Assembly: GCA_947652605.1 (NCBI GenBank)
Contig: OX393582.1
Span: forward strand, 11,618,544 to 11,682,543
Direction of reading: 5' to 3'
Length of the DNA: 64,000 bases
Source: Elmis aenea
Taxonomy: Eukaryota; Arthropoda; Insecta; Coleoptera; Elmidae
The position numbers were made by a program, and so were the translations under genes. Every line of letters starts with the position of its first letter. Within the stretch, counting starts at the first letter, position 1. Positions 45,092-57,320 of the stretch are shown piece by piece. The notes under the pieces are model-generated. The model made no database searches and was not told the origin of the DNA. It saw only the letters and a list, made by a program, of their open reading frames with translations.

Positions 45092-46302
45092 TAATTCATT
45101 GACAACTTTAACTCAAACGAAAGTGAGAGTATATACCGCAAATGTACCTACACTGTATTACAATTATTATAAAAAAATTAATTAGAGTATATTTCTTCTT
45201 TATACTCTCGTCTTAAAGCTTTTACACCAATAAAAACAGTCTTAACGCTATAAAAACATAAAACAGTAATTAATTTTATAGAGGTAATTATAATTCATTA
45301 CTCTTGACGCCTTAATCTTTATTAACTTTTTAGATCCAAAATGTCAACGATATACTTTATATTTTAATAGGGAAATCAGGAAAATTAACACGCACGTTAC
45401 AAATTACTGCCAACTAAATTACATATTATTTGACGTTTAGTACAGTAAATTGGATTGTAACTGAATTGCAGTCGATGTATTTTTGTCGTAGTCTGTTTTC
45501 GATCGGAAAGTGGTGAACAAATATTTATAATGCAACGTTCGCATCACATTTATGTTAGTTTAACAGCGTATTTTGTTGGTATTCTATTATTTCTTCTTTT
45601 CAATTCGTCCTTTTATGAAGGCAGTCAACTGTTATAATTGCCCAAGGCAAACAGAAGACAACTGTAATTTTTGCTTTTATTCCGCTTCGTAAACAACATG
45701 CTGAACCTATGGTTAATGCATTACGTTCGCAAGAAACGACAGTGTCACAAATGAACGTAAAAAGTAATTAAGAACTGCAAGAAATAACGTTAACAATACT
45801 AAAAAGCTAAGAAAGCCTCTTACATTTCATTACGCTGCTAACAAACAGCGTTCTTTGATTCGACAAGGTTTTTAATAATAATGATCGTGCTTTGGTTGGA
45901 TGCCTTTGCCGTTTATTGTTAAAAGAAATAAAAACAAAACGATTTATCATTTGAACCGTTTATTTAGAAAGTAGCATTAGTAAGTTTTTTTTGTGCAAAA
46001 GATGAGGTAAAGCTGTTTACGATGACAAAAAGTATGATATTTTTCTCTAAACACTTTACATGGATTTTCTTTGGATAAGTCTCCAAAAAGAAGAAGACCA
46101 AAGCCTTATTCACAAACAGAAATTGATCCCTTATATGTACCCTGTCCTGTTACTACAACAAAATAAAAGATCTTTAGATGTGCTTTCCTATACGTAAACC
46201 CCCAATTTACCACAGTAATTTTAAAAATTTAAAACGAGGTGAAATGTCCGAAGACTTAGTTTAATTAATGATAGTGATTTGATACATGAATAAACAATTA
46301 TA
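45092..46302. other. AT-rich intergenic sequence
   Basis: No gene or repeat structure recognised. Confidence 0.3.
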
Positions 46303-46306
46303 TTAA

Positions 46307-47075
46307 CTCTTGTGTACACGGATAGATACATGTGTTTTTAACTTTTTTCAAATAATTTTTCATATTTACCAAAAATTTTGACGATTGAGCTTTCGTGACA
46401 TCTTTAAGCATATGTGTACGATTTGAACTTCAAAGATATTTCCTTCGACTATATCACAGTCATCAGAATCATAGATATCGTCTTTAGCATCCGAGTGATA
46501 TTCAATTTGTAAATTTAGATCATCAAAAACATCTTCTATGTCTGATGCTTAATTGTCAACCTATTATAACAACTATAATAATGTTGAGAAAAACAACAAT
46601 AACTATTTTACCTGGGAATGATTAGAACCACGTTCTGAATATGGGAGCCAATCAACATCAGAATCTCTATAAACCCGACTTTCATCACGTTTCGAATCAC
46701 TGTCATCCAAGAGATTTCGCAAATAACATTGTTGCTGCTCATAACTCAAACTATAAGTTTTTGTTCAAATAGACACCATTCTTTATAAATATAAATCGGC
46801 TGTTAACTCCTGTACTCTGAAGCAGGCATTTCTCTTCTGCTGGCCATAATAATTATCTTTTATTCACAAATAACACCAGAACTAACAGGAAAACATGAAA
46901 TCACAAAATATACATAATACCACAACCATTACCTAACATTTCTGTGATTCTACATACCTACAGTTTTGCGAATGTGTGATAGCGATTTAACCGTATAAAG
47001 CGTCGAAGTTATGCAGAGGTACAAATGTACCAATCCATGTGTTTAAGGTTGTAAAATTTTCCGTGTACACAAGGG
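46307..47075 (-). mobile_element. Internally deleted piggyBac element
   Basis: CTCTTGTGTACACGG (46307-46321) pairs with CCGTGTACACAAGGG (47061-47075), one mismatch in 15. The left flank is TTAA (46303-46306); the right is ATAA, one base off. At 769 bases it retains only N-terminal transposase-like coding pieces on the minus strand. A TTAA target plus C(C/T)CTT ends supports piggyBac. Confidence 0.75.
46420..46775 (-). pseudogene. piggyBac transposase, acidic N-terminal region only
   Basis: The minus strand gives SLSYEQQQCYLRNLLDDSDSKRDESRVYRDSDVDWLPYSE (split here for reading: first YEQQQCYLRNLL, then DSDSKRDESRVYRDSDVDWL), and in another frame ASDIEDVFDDLNLQIEYHSD followed by KDDIYDSDDCDIVE. 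Acidic, Asp/Ser-rich N-termini of this kind precede the catalytic domain in piggyBac transposases. The catalytic domain and Cys-rich end are absent because the element was internally deleted. The segment between the two parts has a stop and may be either intron or decay. Confidence 0.5.
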
Positions 47076-47079
47076 ATAA

Positions 47080-48034
47080 ACCTATAATTAAATACATTAT
47101 GTAAATTACTTATGTTATATAATTAACTCGACAATTTTCTTAAATTACTGTCTATCAAACATTATTTTAATATGTGATGTGTTTTACATCGGACAAAATT
47201 AACATAAGTCCGTAGTTTTTATAAACTATTAATTTTGAAAGTAGTTTAAGTCGCTTTTCAGTAATAAAAATTGGTGATTTGCTAACGTTTGTGTGAAATA
47301 ATGTATACTGAGAAAAATATAAGTAATCAAGTTAACAAATATAAGTGAAATTTCCTGACGGTATGAATATTTGTATACACATGAAATGCTAAACATTTAA
47401 TATCTCCAAAGAACATAAAAGTTGTTTAAGTTGCTTTCAAAATAAACAGCTCATTATTTCTTGCCTCAAAAAGATATAAAACTTTTGCAGTACACTACCG
47501 TACTTGTATGAAGCGACGATTGTAGAAAAAATAGTAGAAGCTCCAAACATTTTCCAACAATTTTTATTTTTAGAATATTTATTATAGCTGTTTCAGACGG
47601 GGGCAGATTTCTGTATTGAAAAAGCAAAACTATTTATTGAGGACGTGTTCTAAGGAACGATAACTCCTGACGTATAGGTTGCACAAATTACACGATTCGA
47701 AACTTTTCTACATGTGCAGTGGTAACTTTTTTATTTTCTTTAAAAGGAAATCTATGTTTTCTTTAGAGACAGTCGAGAGACGACTTTGCTTCTATTTCTT
47801 ATTTTGATAGATACCATTGCAACGTTTCAAATCATAAAACTAAGTAAAGTATGTAGCAATGATAGTACAAACTTTTTCGTTGGTGCATTTGTGACTATGT
47901 CTGTGGTTTTTCCATTTTTAAAATGTATTATTGCTAAGGTTTAAAAAAAAAAAATTTATTTGTCGAAATAGTGTTACGCTGTATTATAAAACTGCTCATT
48001 TTTGAGAGCCCAGCTTTATTTTTTTGATAATAAG
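47080..48034. other. AT-rich intergenic sequence
   Basis: Nothing recognised. Confidence 0.3.
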
Positions 48035-48036
48035 TA

Positions 48037-48492
48037 GGTTTGTTCCAGCAACGCTATGTAGATAGGTTAGGTACTATCCGATAAACTATCAGACTTCTGC
48101 GCAGTATCCAGCGTTCCAGCAGCGTTTCTAATAGTTCATCGGACGGTTAGTCGGTTGTTTCAGCGGTTATCGGACTAGTTCATGAACTAGTTTGCGGACG
48201 GTACAAAAAGTACATGAACGAGGGCAAGAACTAGCGCTGGGATTTTTACAAGCATGCGCTGTTTACAAGTAACAAGTACTCTGGTGGCTATGCATCGCTC
48301 TCCCTTTAATACTGGTGAAATAACACTTGAAATGCGTAGATTTCTATAAACCCAATAGACGCAAATATCCTTTACAGTTCGACATGTCATTAAAGTGTTC
48401 CGGCAGCAGCTTTTACATTTTTTAGTCCATAGTTAATGCATGTGCATAAACCAGTTCATGTACTAGTACACAAATCCCTGCTGGAACAAACC
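48037..48492. mobile_element. MITE with GGTTTGTTCCAGCA ends
   Basis: GGTTTGTTCCAGCA (48037-48050) recurs inverted at 48479-48492, 14 perfect bases, flanked by TA on both sides. Inside, GTTCCAGCAGCG, GTTCCGGCAGC and AACTAGTTCATG-type strings are reiterated in both orientations. 456 bases, non-coding. Superfamily not determined. Confidence 0.75.
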
Positions 48493-48494
48493 TA

Positions 48495-50497
48495 ATACAT
48501 CACGAAAACAAAATCCGCACCTTAGCAATATTTAACCTTTTATTTAAGATATGATTACCAAAGTTAGTTAGACACTGGTTTATTAATTTCTTTAAATGTT
48601 AGAGTAGTGAAAAAATTAAGATAACCCAAGAGAATATTTAAATTACGTTTTATACTGGGCTTAACATGAGTTTAAGCATTTGTGAATGCAAGTAAAGTTT
48701 AGAGTCACTTTTAAAAAAACAAGTGTCTTGTTGGTTATAATTTTTCGCTATTATCAAAAACCTAATAGGGATAGGAGTTATGTTCAGTACTCCATAGTAG
48801 CAGGAGGTCCAGCTATGGCTGTTACCGAAAAAAAAAACATTCTTGCCAAAAAACAAATAATTGAAAATAACAATGAAATCGCCGTAGGATTAATAGAGCA
48901 TTTCCTAAAGTTACGATAATTAGTTGTTAGAAAAATCCTCCACGACCATATTCAAATTAAGCAACATATGACTTGGTTTTATCGGCTTTATACCTTTTAA
49001 GATAAGCCCATGTAAAGCCTAAAATATGGAAGGGGACACTCTGTTAAGTCATTGAAATGGTTTGGTTTAGGTTGTTTCTTTGGTTAGGTCACAAAGCATT
49101 AAATTCCAAGCAAGAATTGCCAAAAATTTCTGTTTATGGTCATTATTCAAATTGGTCGTTTTTAATATAATTCTATTTTGATTTTTCTCATTCAATGAGC
49201 AAATTCAATGTTTAGGAGTGATTTGCATTAACATTGTTTTGTCTGATTTGAGTGTTGAGACCGCTAGAAAATTTAATTTATTGAGATTGCCCTTGTGTTG
49301 TATTGCATAGGCAGTCATGTAGGTATTATTATCATAGCAGCAATGCCTGTTGTATACTCGTCAACAAATGTTACTTATACCTTATACCAGTTCCTTTCAT
49401 ATAGTCTAAAAAATAATCATATCGTGGTTTTATAAACACAGTCTTTATTTAATGTTAAATATTGCGTTCTTTTGTAGCAGTAGCTCCTTTTTAACAAATT
49501 ATTTCATCATGAAAATGACGATTAGATATCAAAGCAAGTAAACGCGCGACTGTCCAAAAGCCTAATTGTTCCTTGCTGCTGAATTATGGCATTAATATAC
49601 ACAATAAACGTTTTCTGGGGTACGCCAAGGTACTTTATTACTAAATTAAATTTCCTGAATTTCTGTGACGCCTGCTTTTGAAGGGACGTAATTTCTTAGC
49701 GAATATTTTTGCGAAAACGTTAAAAGCTGCTGTTGCCAGGTGAAAACATTAATTCATAATTCAAACGTTTTAACTCTTCTCGCATCAGTAGGTTTCAATT
49801 TAGCAGTATCCTAAAATTGGTATGATTATTTACCGGTTTTAAACAGAGTGTACTATCGGAATGTGAGATCCAAAAATGGTGATTTTGGTTTTATCTATGT
49901 AAACAAACAAAAGTTTAATTTGTATTTAACTCGAATAATAATCCATTAGGAACATTTATTTAACACTTAATATTCGATATCTATATTAGTTATTAGTATA
50001 CGTACCTATATAGTGTAAAATTTCTACACCTAAGCATTCTACAGAATAATTTAAACTATTATGCATAGCGTATAACTAATTTAATTTTATATATTGCCTA
50101 GGCGTTTTATATAATGCCAAAGACTACAGGAAATATATAGAATGTTCTAACCAACCTTTAACCTAGCCTTCATTAACTTGGTCCTGTACTAAAGGATCAG
50201 GTGATCAGGCTAAAGGTTGTTTAAAGCTTTTTTTATACATTGCAATAAATAAAGTACCTATACTTATAAGATTGTTATTTTTATCATAATTAATGTTTTT
50301 ATTTTAATTTGTGAACAAGTAAATAATTCTTATTGTCATTAAATAGTTGTTCATCCCACTCACATTAAGTAAAACAATTTTAGTTTTAAATGCTTTTTCT
50401 AAAAGTACCTTTATCGTCACCAACGGTGCATCAGCTTAATTTTTTAAACTTTATTATTTTTCTACTAAATCTTGTCTTATAGATGCGATAAAAGCAA
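48495..50497. other. AT-rich intergenic sequence
   Basis: 2 kb without a gene. It contains a small palindrome at 50145-50232 (ACCAACCTTTAACCTAGCC against GGCTAAAGGTTG), related to 16906-16987. Confidence 0.35.
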
Positions 50498-50877
50498 GGA
50501 CCCGAACCGCATAGAATAACGGTTTAGTGCTGGTTACCGGTTCGATAAATTTTAATTTTAACTTTTCGGTTTACGTTCCGAACCCCTGGATTTTATTTTA
50601 TGATCATTCGGTAACCGGTTCAGTACCGGTTCCGGTTCAATGCAAAATATGATAACAATGCATATTTATAAATTGAACTGTCTAAAATTTTTCAATTTTT
50701 GGTAAAATGTAATTAAAATTCCGCGGTTTGAACCGGTCAAACCAGTCGGTTCGGTTCGGTTCGATTTTGCGGTTTTGTGTTTTTTTTTTTAATTAAAGGT
50801 TCAGTTCCGGTTCAAGAATCATGAAACAAGCACCGGCTCGTCCGATTTTTGTTCCAGTTCCGATTCGGTTCGGGTCC
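50498..50877. repeat. CCGGTTC-rich repeat with GGACCCGAACCG ends
   Basis: GGACCCGAACCG (50498-50509) recurs inverted at 50866-50877. Between them, GGTTCGGTT, CCGGTTCAGTACCGG and related strings recur many times. It is probably a MITE; no target duplication was seen. Confidence 0.6.
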
Positions 50878-51273
50878 ATGGTTAAAAGTCTTATTCCGCA
50901 CGATACAAGTCGCCCGTGTCAGACACGGGCATGCACAAAAATGACCAAATCGCATTCCCGTATCAGACACGGTATTAAATACTTGCATCTATTTTCATAA
51001 AAACTAGTTAAATAAATGTACAAAATGTACTTCAAGCTGCTAGTTCTTTATTCAGATTTTTTTTTATTCGTCAGAAATATTATGAAGGCACTGCTCATTC
51101 TGCAGTTATAAGTCTTAACAACGATTTGCTAAGTCGATTTGGTTTGTCTACTTCTTATTTATGAACGTCATATTTAAATGTTAACCTTCACTAAGACATT
51201 TTCACTAATTTCAAAGGCACATCGCTATATTTATTTACTATTTTATTCTTCAGGCTTTCGCGGCTATCGTCCA
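50878..51273. other. Intergenic sequence
   Basis: Contains a short dispersed duplication (CCCGTGTCAGACACGG near 50911 and CCCGTATCAGACACGG near 50956). Nothing else seen. Confidence 0.3.
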
Positions 51274-51478
51274 TGTTACAATCTTCGTTCCCGGGTTTGG
51301 AACCGCGTCTTCTTGATTTTTGTGACGTTTCGACCATTCTATGTTGGTCTTTATCAAACGACTGTTTGATCGTTTGATAAAGACCAACATAAAATGGTCG
51401 AAACGTCACAAAAAAAAAAAAAAAAAAAAAAAAAATCAAGAAGACGCGGTTCCAAACCCGGGAACGAAGATTGTAACA
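51274..51478. repeat. Palindrome with hammerhead-ribozyme-like cores and an A26 tract
   Basis: The left arm (TGTTACAATCTTCGTTCCCG..., TTTTTGTGACGTTTCGACC) and the right arm are close inverted copies centred near 51365. Each arm holds TTTGATAAAGACC ... GGTCGAAACGTC, which resembles the CTGATGA - stem II - GAAA arrangement of hammerhead ribozymes in Penelope-like elements, with two core bases changed. The right arm has 26 A (51410-51435) where the left has 5 T. No coding sequence. The Penelope link is inference. Confidence 0.6.
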
Positions 51479-53305
51479 TATTTATTTACGTTATTAAACA
51501 AACATTTAAAATTTTTGTACACTCAAAATATTTTAGGTAAAAACAAAAATACTTTGGTGAAAACGTTATGCCATTTATACATTTAGATAACTTAGTGCTA
51601 CAAAAACTACTTTTTTATTTAAATAACAATCATTTAATATACATTTAAGTAGTAAATTTGGAATAAGTTAAAGTAAAACAATCGTATTTACAAAGCTATT
51701 ATAAATAAAAAACAACAAAATGCTATATTTTTCTTAGCTGAGAGTTAAAAAATATATTAATTATGCATTCGACTTGCTATTTAAAGCATTAATAAAATGA
51801 ACAGAATTGTATACTACAAAAATTAATAATTGTTTTAGTGTTTATGTTTTTGTACCAAGTTTTAAAGTAAGTTAAAAAAATATGCATATTTTTCTACTGT
51901 CTGTAAGTAAGTAGATACCTAATGTTGTTTAGTATTTTTATTATTGAATATTTTTTTTATCATATTATGATACTTCTTGTTAAAAGTCATCTATTAGCAC
52001 TTAGCCCACAAAAGATAAATTTTCACCGACGATAGAATTTCTTTTCCAAATGTATCTTGATCTTTTAAAACTTGTTTATTAACAATATCACTTATAGTAT
52101 TTGTAATGTGGAACATGTCCTTTTCTCAGATGTTATGTATGTTCAATTTGTATTCATCTCAATGTTAAGTGGAAAGGGCGTTTTATTCATTTTATTTTTG
52201 AAAATATAAGAAAAAAACTGTTTTAAATAGCGCCCATATAAAACTAAAGTACCTTAAGGTTTTTAGCTATAATAATAATGGAAAAATTCATTAACTTTAT
52301 GAAAATGTTATAGTCAACAATTTTGCAAACTAATTGTTCCCTTTGCGCGGGACGTACTAATGAAACAAAAAATTAAATCGTTATGTTGCCGGGTTTTCAG
52401 AACTCGTTATCGTTAAAAGTAAATTTCTAGGTAGTTTTATAACGTTTTCGCTGGCTCTCGTTTATATATCGTATGTCTCCTGATATCAAGAGCAATCTTC
52501 ATCGACCTTGAATTTATGTAGAGTAGGGAATACGAAGCTTGCCGTTAAAAAAAAGCATTTAGACGCGTTCCCTAACATTTTTTCTCCAATATAACGGTTC
52601 AGAATTTTACATCTCCGGTGATTTCTATTTTGATAAGTACATAAAATTTTCATTTGCATCACAGACGTAGTTACTGGAATGTATTTTCATGCAAATTTCT
52701 ACTTAAAAACGTCGTCGACATGTGCATGAAGGATGATGTATTGGAGCAGACATCCATTCAAATATTACCGACGCGACGTTTTAAGCAAATCATCAACGCT
52801 AATGTATGGTTATTAAATACGTATGAGATGTATCAAATAACTGTATTAGAAGTTTTGTGTTTAAGCTAATTATCCTCTTGCATGGTTAGCCTATCACCTA
52901 TTGGTCGCAGCCCCAATGAATTCTAAAATTCTTGTATATCGTTCTTTTTTTAGTACTCCTTTAATGCGTACTAATTGTCCAAATCTATAGAACAAGAGCC
53001 CACAATTATCAGGGAATCCCCCTGGGCTTCACCGTTAACAAACAAAGCTCTGATCAAAGTGGACTACTAAAATAATAATATACGACAAGAAAAATTTTGA
53101 AATATTTAAAAGTCATTAATGGGGCAAGTAATGTATAGATGATAAGTTAAGACATGCTGAAAGTCATTATTTTTATTTTTAACTAGGTGTTTTTGGTCGT
53201 ATTCAAACTTTTTTTTGCAAAAATATTCGTTTGATTGTAGCTTGACTATATTGATTAATAGTTATTTATGTATCAAGGCCAAAAAGTACGTTTTGGCCGA
53301 GGTGC
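51479..53305. other. AT-rich intergenic sequence
   Basis: 1.8 kb with no supported gene; the frame at 52654-52869 has no recognisable domain. Confidence 0.35.
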
Positions 53306-53311
53306 ATATTA

Positions 53312-53601
53312 CATTTTTTGTGCGATCGAATTAAAAACAATTTAAATTTTTAGTAATTTTCTAAATTATAGGTTAGAAACTACGTGACATTCTGTCACTG
53401 ATAGATGACGGCGTATGTACTGCATTACCGGCCCTCTCCTTAGCAACGGCCGTAAAAGTTACTTTTTCGGCCGTTGCTAAGGGTAACGGACTGAAAAGTA
53501 ACTTTTACGGCCGTTGCTAAGGATAGGGCCGGTAATGCAGTACTTTATGGTTGCTAACGCGTCCGTCAAACAGCTGTTTCTAGTACGATCGCACAAAAAA
53601 G
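53312..53601. mobile_element. Small MITE with TTTTTTGTGCGATCG ends and a central cruciform
   Basis: TTTTTTGTGCGATCG at 53314-53328 recurs inverted ending at 53600. ATATTA occurs directly outside both ends (53306-53311, 53602-53607) and may be the target duplication. The centre, 53417-53543, is a palindrome starting GTACTGCATTACCGGCCC, with CGGCCGTTGCTAAGG present three times. Non-coding. Confidence 0.7.
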
Positions 53602-53607
53602 ATATTA

Positions 53608-53930
53608 TTTGAAAAAAACTTAAATTAATGCTTGTGTAACAGGAAAATTCAAGGGCCTACAAATACTGTAGCAAAATTGAACGGGGTCTACATTTTTAAT
53701 ATTTTGTAAGAAACTCTAAACTTTTGTGTCTGGAAATAAAAAAGTTATTTGGCTGGGGAATACTTTCTGTGACAGCCAGGATATTTATTAGTTTTATGGT
53801 AGGAAATATCGTACGTATAGCTTTTCACTTGTTCTATCTTAATTTATTATTAACGGCACTTATCAGTTTAACTTTCTTTCTTCTTTTTAATCGGTTCCTC
53901 TTGTACCTTTCGGTGTCGAGGTATGCTTTT
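53608..53930. other. Intergenic sequence and LINE 3' flank
   Basis: The part adjacent to 53931 is probably the 3' UTR of the minus-strand LINE; AATAATAAATTAAG on the minus strand near 53845 may be its tail. Nothing else seen. Confidence 0.35.
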
Positions 53931-55379
53931 CTATTTCTGTATTATGTTTCTCCACTCCTGCCTATCGTTAGCTAGTTGTGGCACATCTCTCCAGCTGAGT
54001 CCTTTTTCTTCTAGTCTCTGCCTCACTCCTTTTTCCCATTTTATTCTTGGTCTTCCTCTATTCCTTTTTCCCTCCATCTGCATTTTCCATCCTATTTTCG
54101 CGTATCTACTTTCTGTGATGCGTAGTAAATGTCCAAGCTATCTTAATTGATTCGTCTCCATCTTTTTCTTAATATCTGTTACTCCTAGGTTATTTCGGAT
54201 TTTTTCGTTACTGATTTTATCGATCAGTCTACATCCCTGTATTCTTCTCAAAAATCTCATTTCCTGTACCTGTATTCTTTGTTTTTGTTTTTGAGTTAGT
54301 GTCCAAGTTTCTGAACTGTACGTGAGGATGAGTACGTACACTGCATTAAAAACTCGCGTCTTCGTTTCTTTTGATATTTCCTTCTTACTTATCAAGCATT
54401 TATTAGTGGCGTAGTAAAATTTCGTCGCTGCCGCTAGTCTGTTATTCAGATCTTCCTCCAATTTACCATTTTCTGCAATTATTGTTCCTAAATATTTAAA
54501 ACTTACTACCTGTTCTATCTTTTTTTGGTCTAGCATTATTGTAACTGTTTCATGATTTTTCGCTATAACCATAACCCTTGTCTTTGTTATATTAATTTTC
54601 ATATTATATCTACTTAATGTATCTGCCCATACGTCTAGATTGAATTGCAAGTCCTTTTCATTTTTAGCTAATAACACCACATCATCTGCAAAGGCTAATT
54701 CTGTTAAGGATATTGGTTTTAGTTTATTCCAACCCCAGTAGGCTTTCTTTGTGTTTTGCTGACACTCTTTAATTATTTTATTCATTGGAATTATAAAGAG
54801 CAGTGGACTTAATGTGCCTCCTTGTCTTACTCCCACTGTTGTTATAAATTCCTGGGAACTGCTGTTATGGGTTCGCACATAATTTCTACTGCTCCTATAT
54901 AAACTCTTGGTGGCGTTTAATAATCCTTCTCGCACTCTACTTTGTTTCAATATCTTCCAGATAATTTCCCTTGGCACTCTATCGAAGGCTTTAGAAAGAC
55001 CGATAAAGCACAAATACACAATCTTTGAATGTTCCATTGTTTTTTCACTTAACTGTCTTAACGTAAAAATTAGATCCTGAGGTCTAAATCCACATTGCGC
55101 CTCTTCCAAATTTCTTTCGAAATGTTTTCTTAATCTCTCCTCCAAAATTCTTTCATATACTTTTTCTACTACACTAAGTAGAGATATGCCTCTACAGTTT
55201 TCGCATTTTTTGCTGTCGCCAGTCTTGAATATCGGTAATATAACAGCTACCTCCCAGTCCTTTGGAATATCTTTTTCCTGCCAAGCTTTATTTACTTTCG
55301 TTAAAGCTAATAATAATTTTTTTGTAGGAAAAACACCAGAAACTGCAATTTTTATAAACTCTTTATGGTAGAAATACAT
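53931..55379 (-). pseudogene. RTE-like LINE reverse transcriptase, 5'-truncated
   Basis: Open on the minus strand from 55379 to a TAG at 54117-54119 position region, then readable in the same frame to the stop at 53931-53933. Blocks in order: WQEKDIPKDWEVAVILPIFK, GISLLSVVEKVYERIL, CGFRPQ, the motif A region FIGLSKAFDRVPREII, VRQGGTLSPLLF, LAFADDVVLLAK (motif C with both Asp), MKINITKTRVMVI, FKYLGTII, and a C-terminal GRPRIKWEKGVRQRL. This is an RTE-clade style order. Faults: motif A has Gly where the first catalytic Asp belongs (usual FIDL), a few residues are missing after CGFR, and TAG replaces the expected Trp before LGHLLRI. The endonuclease and N-terminus are absent, as in a 5'-truncated insertion. 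Confidence 0.85.
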
Positions 55380-55802
55380 TTCGCAGTCTAGAGTAAATGG
55401 ATGCGAACAATTATTACCTTAAATTACCCGCAAACTTAAACTATAGCAGCAAAGCGGATTTTGGACATCATTGTAATTTATTTTACCTGAATTTGCGTAC
55501 GATAGCTTCGTTAAACATTAAAATAATAACTAGCGCACCATAATGTATTCGTTTCCCCTTGTAAGAAGATTGTGAGACTTAACTATTAAATTTGTTTTTA
55601 GTTCTTAAGGGTCCATTAAGTTTTAACTACAGAATACAGAATAAGTAAAATTCGTAAATAATGGTTTGCTGTAATATACTTAGCGAACTATTCTATTAAA
55701 GCTGTATTTGCCTGCCGGAAACTTTTATAAACTTCAGTGGAATTTGTGAAAATAACTTTTATTAATAATTTTTGTCGTTTAAATATTACCCCTATTACCT
55801 TA
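55380..55802. other. AT-rich intergenic sequence
   Basis: Nothing recognised. Confidence 0.3.
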
Positions 55803-56031
55803 TACAGTGTGTACAAAAAGTAACGTAACGGATCAATAACACTTACCAAAAAAAGTTTTGTACAAAATTTGTTTGTGGTAATTTACTAAACAACCTTAAA
55901 TTAGTTTCAAGCATACACAGTGTTTTGTTTATGCGTACCGATACGTCTCATTGTTGTTTTTTTTTAATGTAGAACACCCAGTATATTTTATAATTTTTAG
56001 ATGTCAAACTGAATTCTATTTCAAAAATATA

Positions 56032-56643
56032 CAGGGTGTGTAAATATTGGCGGAAGCGCTACACGTGGCTATGTTCTTCGTAAAATTCCAAGTCGAAAAT
56101 CTTAATACGAAAATGTTGTGCCATGCTTGCTGTGTCTGCAAGAGGTCCTCAAAGTTTTGACATTTAGTCCTTTAATAAGTGTTATTATTTAATACTTGCA
56201 AATGAAAAAGCTGCAATTTGGAATAAAAATAAATTTCGAATGCTATTTTTTCCAAGATATTGTGTTTTTCCTTTCAAAAATTGGTGTTGAAAATTTGTAA
56301 ATCACTGATTTGAGTGAAAATAATACATATGGCAACATTGTCATTAGCCAGCATCTCTATTTTTCTCGTAATTATTTCTAGTTTGTGATAGACGATACCT
56401 AAAAGTTTGCAGCTATGTTTACGAACTGAAGGCTTTCAGTTCGAACAAAAATTGTAAATACCTAAGTAAAAATTGCTGATAAGAAAATGTTCAAACGCAA
56501 ATCAATGCATGCAATGTTGCCATTTTTTTTCTTTAAATGATTCCTGAGGTCATAGGAAGAATTTTTGTATCAAGATTTTCGACTTGGAATTTTACGAAGA
56601 ACATCGCCACGTGTAGCGCTTCCGCCAATTTTCACACACCCTG
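56032..56643. mobile_element. Foldback element (CAGGGTGTGT ends), nested
   Basis: CAGGGTGTGTAAATATTGGCG (TA at 56030-56031) pairs with the inverted copy ending at 56643 (TA at 56644-56645). The arms include GGAAGCGCTACACGTGGC and CCAAGTCGAAAATCTT in about 80 well-matched bases. Non-coding, 612 bases. Confidence 0.85.
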
Positions 56644-56993
56644 TATAGGTTTTATGTAAGTGTCTAAAATCAGTCGTTTACGAGTTATTTAGGTTTTTAT
56701 AAAAATATTGACAGAAACAGGAAACGTGGCTATGTCAGAACGAATTTCTTTAAAAAGTTGAAGGACAATAGTGTCCTAGTGATTTGTGACTAGGTAAAGT
56801 TTTATAATAATACACAGGTGTTCCTTATACCCGGCCCATTTAGTCAAACTTCAAACACGAATATGTCAGTTTTTTTTAAAGAAATACTCTATATATTTTA
56901 ACATTTTCTTATTGATGATGTAATTATCTTCAGAAACTATTAGAGGACAATTATATCTAAAATCAGTATTTTTCGAGTTATTGCGGTTTCCTT

Positions 56994-57320
56994 CAGTGGC
57001 GTACGAAAGGGAGGAGATTTGGGGTATAAATCCCCCCGAAAGTTTGAAAAGAACTAAAATTGTAATTACCGCATTTCAAAATTGCGCGACAGACTGCTTT
57101 TCCATTCATATAAAATATATTGTTTGTTTATTTTACTCATTAATGTTTTCTTTGGATACGTTTGACCTTAAAAATTTAAAAAAAATGCCTATGGCGCTGT
57201 TACCGGGGTCTGCTGCCCCCCTGGACCCGCCGCAACTCTTTCTTACGACTCACTTTTTGTGTCTAGCACCCATAGGTCATTTTCTAATTGCACCATTACC
57301 ATGCCCCATTTGAAATTAAT
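56994..57320 (+). repeat. hAT-like GC-rich repeat fragment
   Basis: TTCAGTGGCGTACGAAAGGG starts a stretch with CCCCCCGAAAG and GTTACCGGGGTCTGCTGCCC that is typical in style of dispersed hAT-derived repeats in insects. The open frame 56981-57313 is a by-product of its composition. No matching second terminus was identified. Confidence 0.35.

Noticed and set aside
56981..57313. 110-codon open frame
   Set aside because: It falls in a hAT-like GC-rich repeat stretch and shows no domain.
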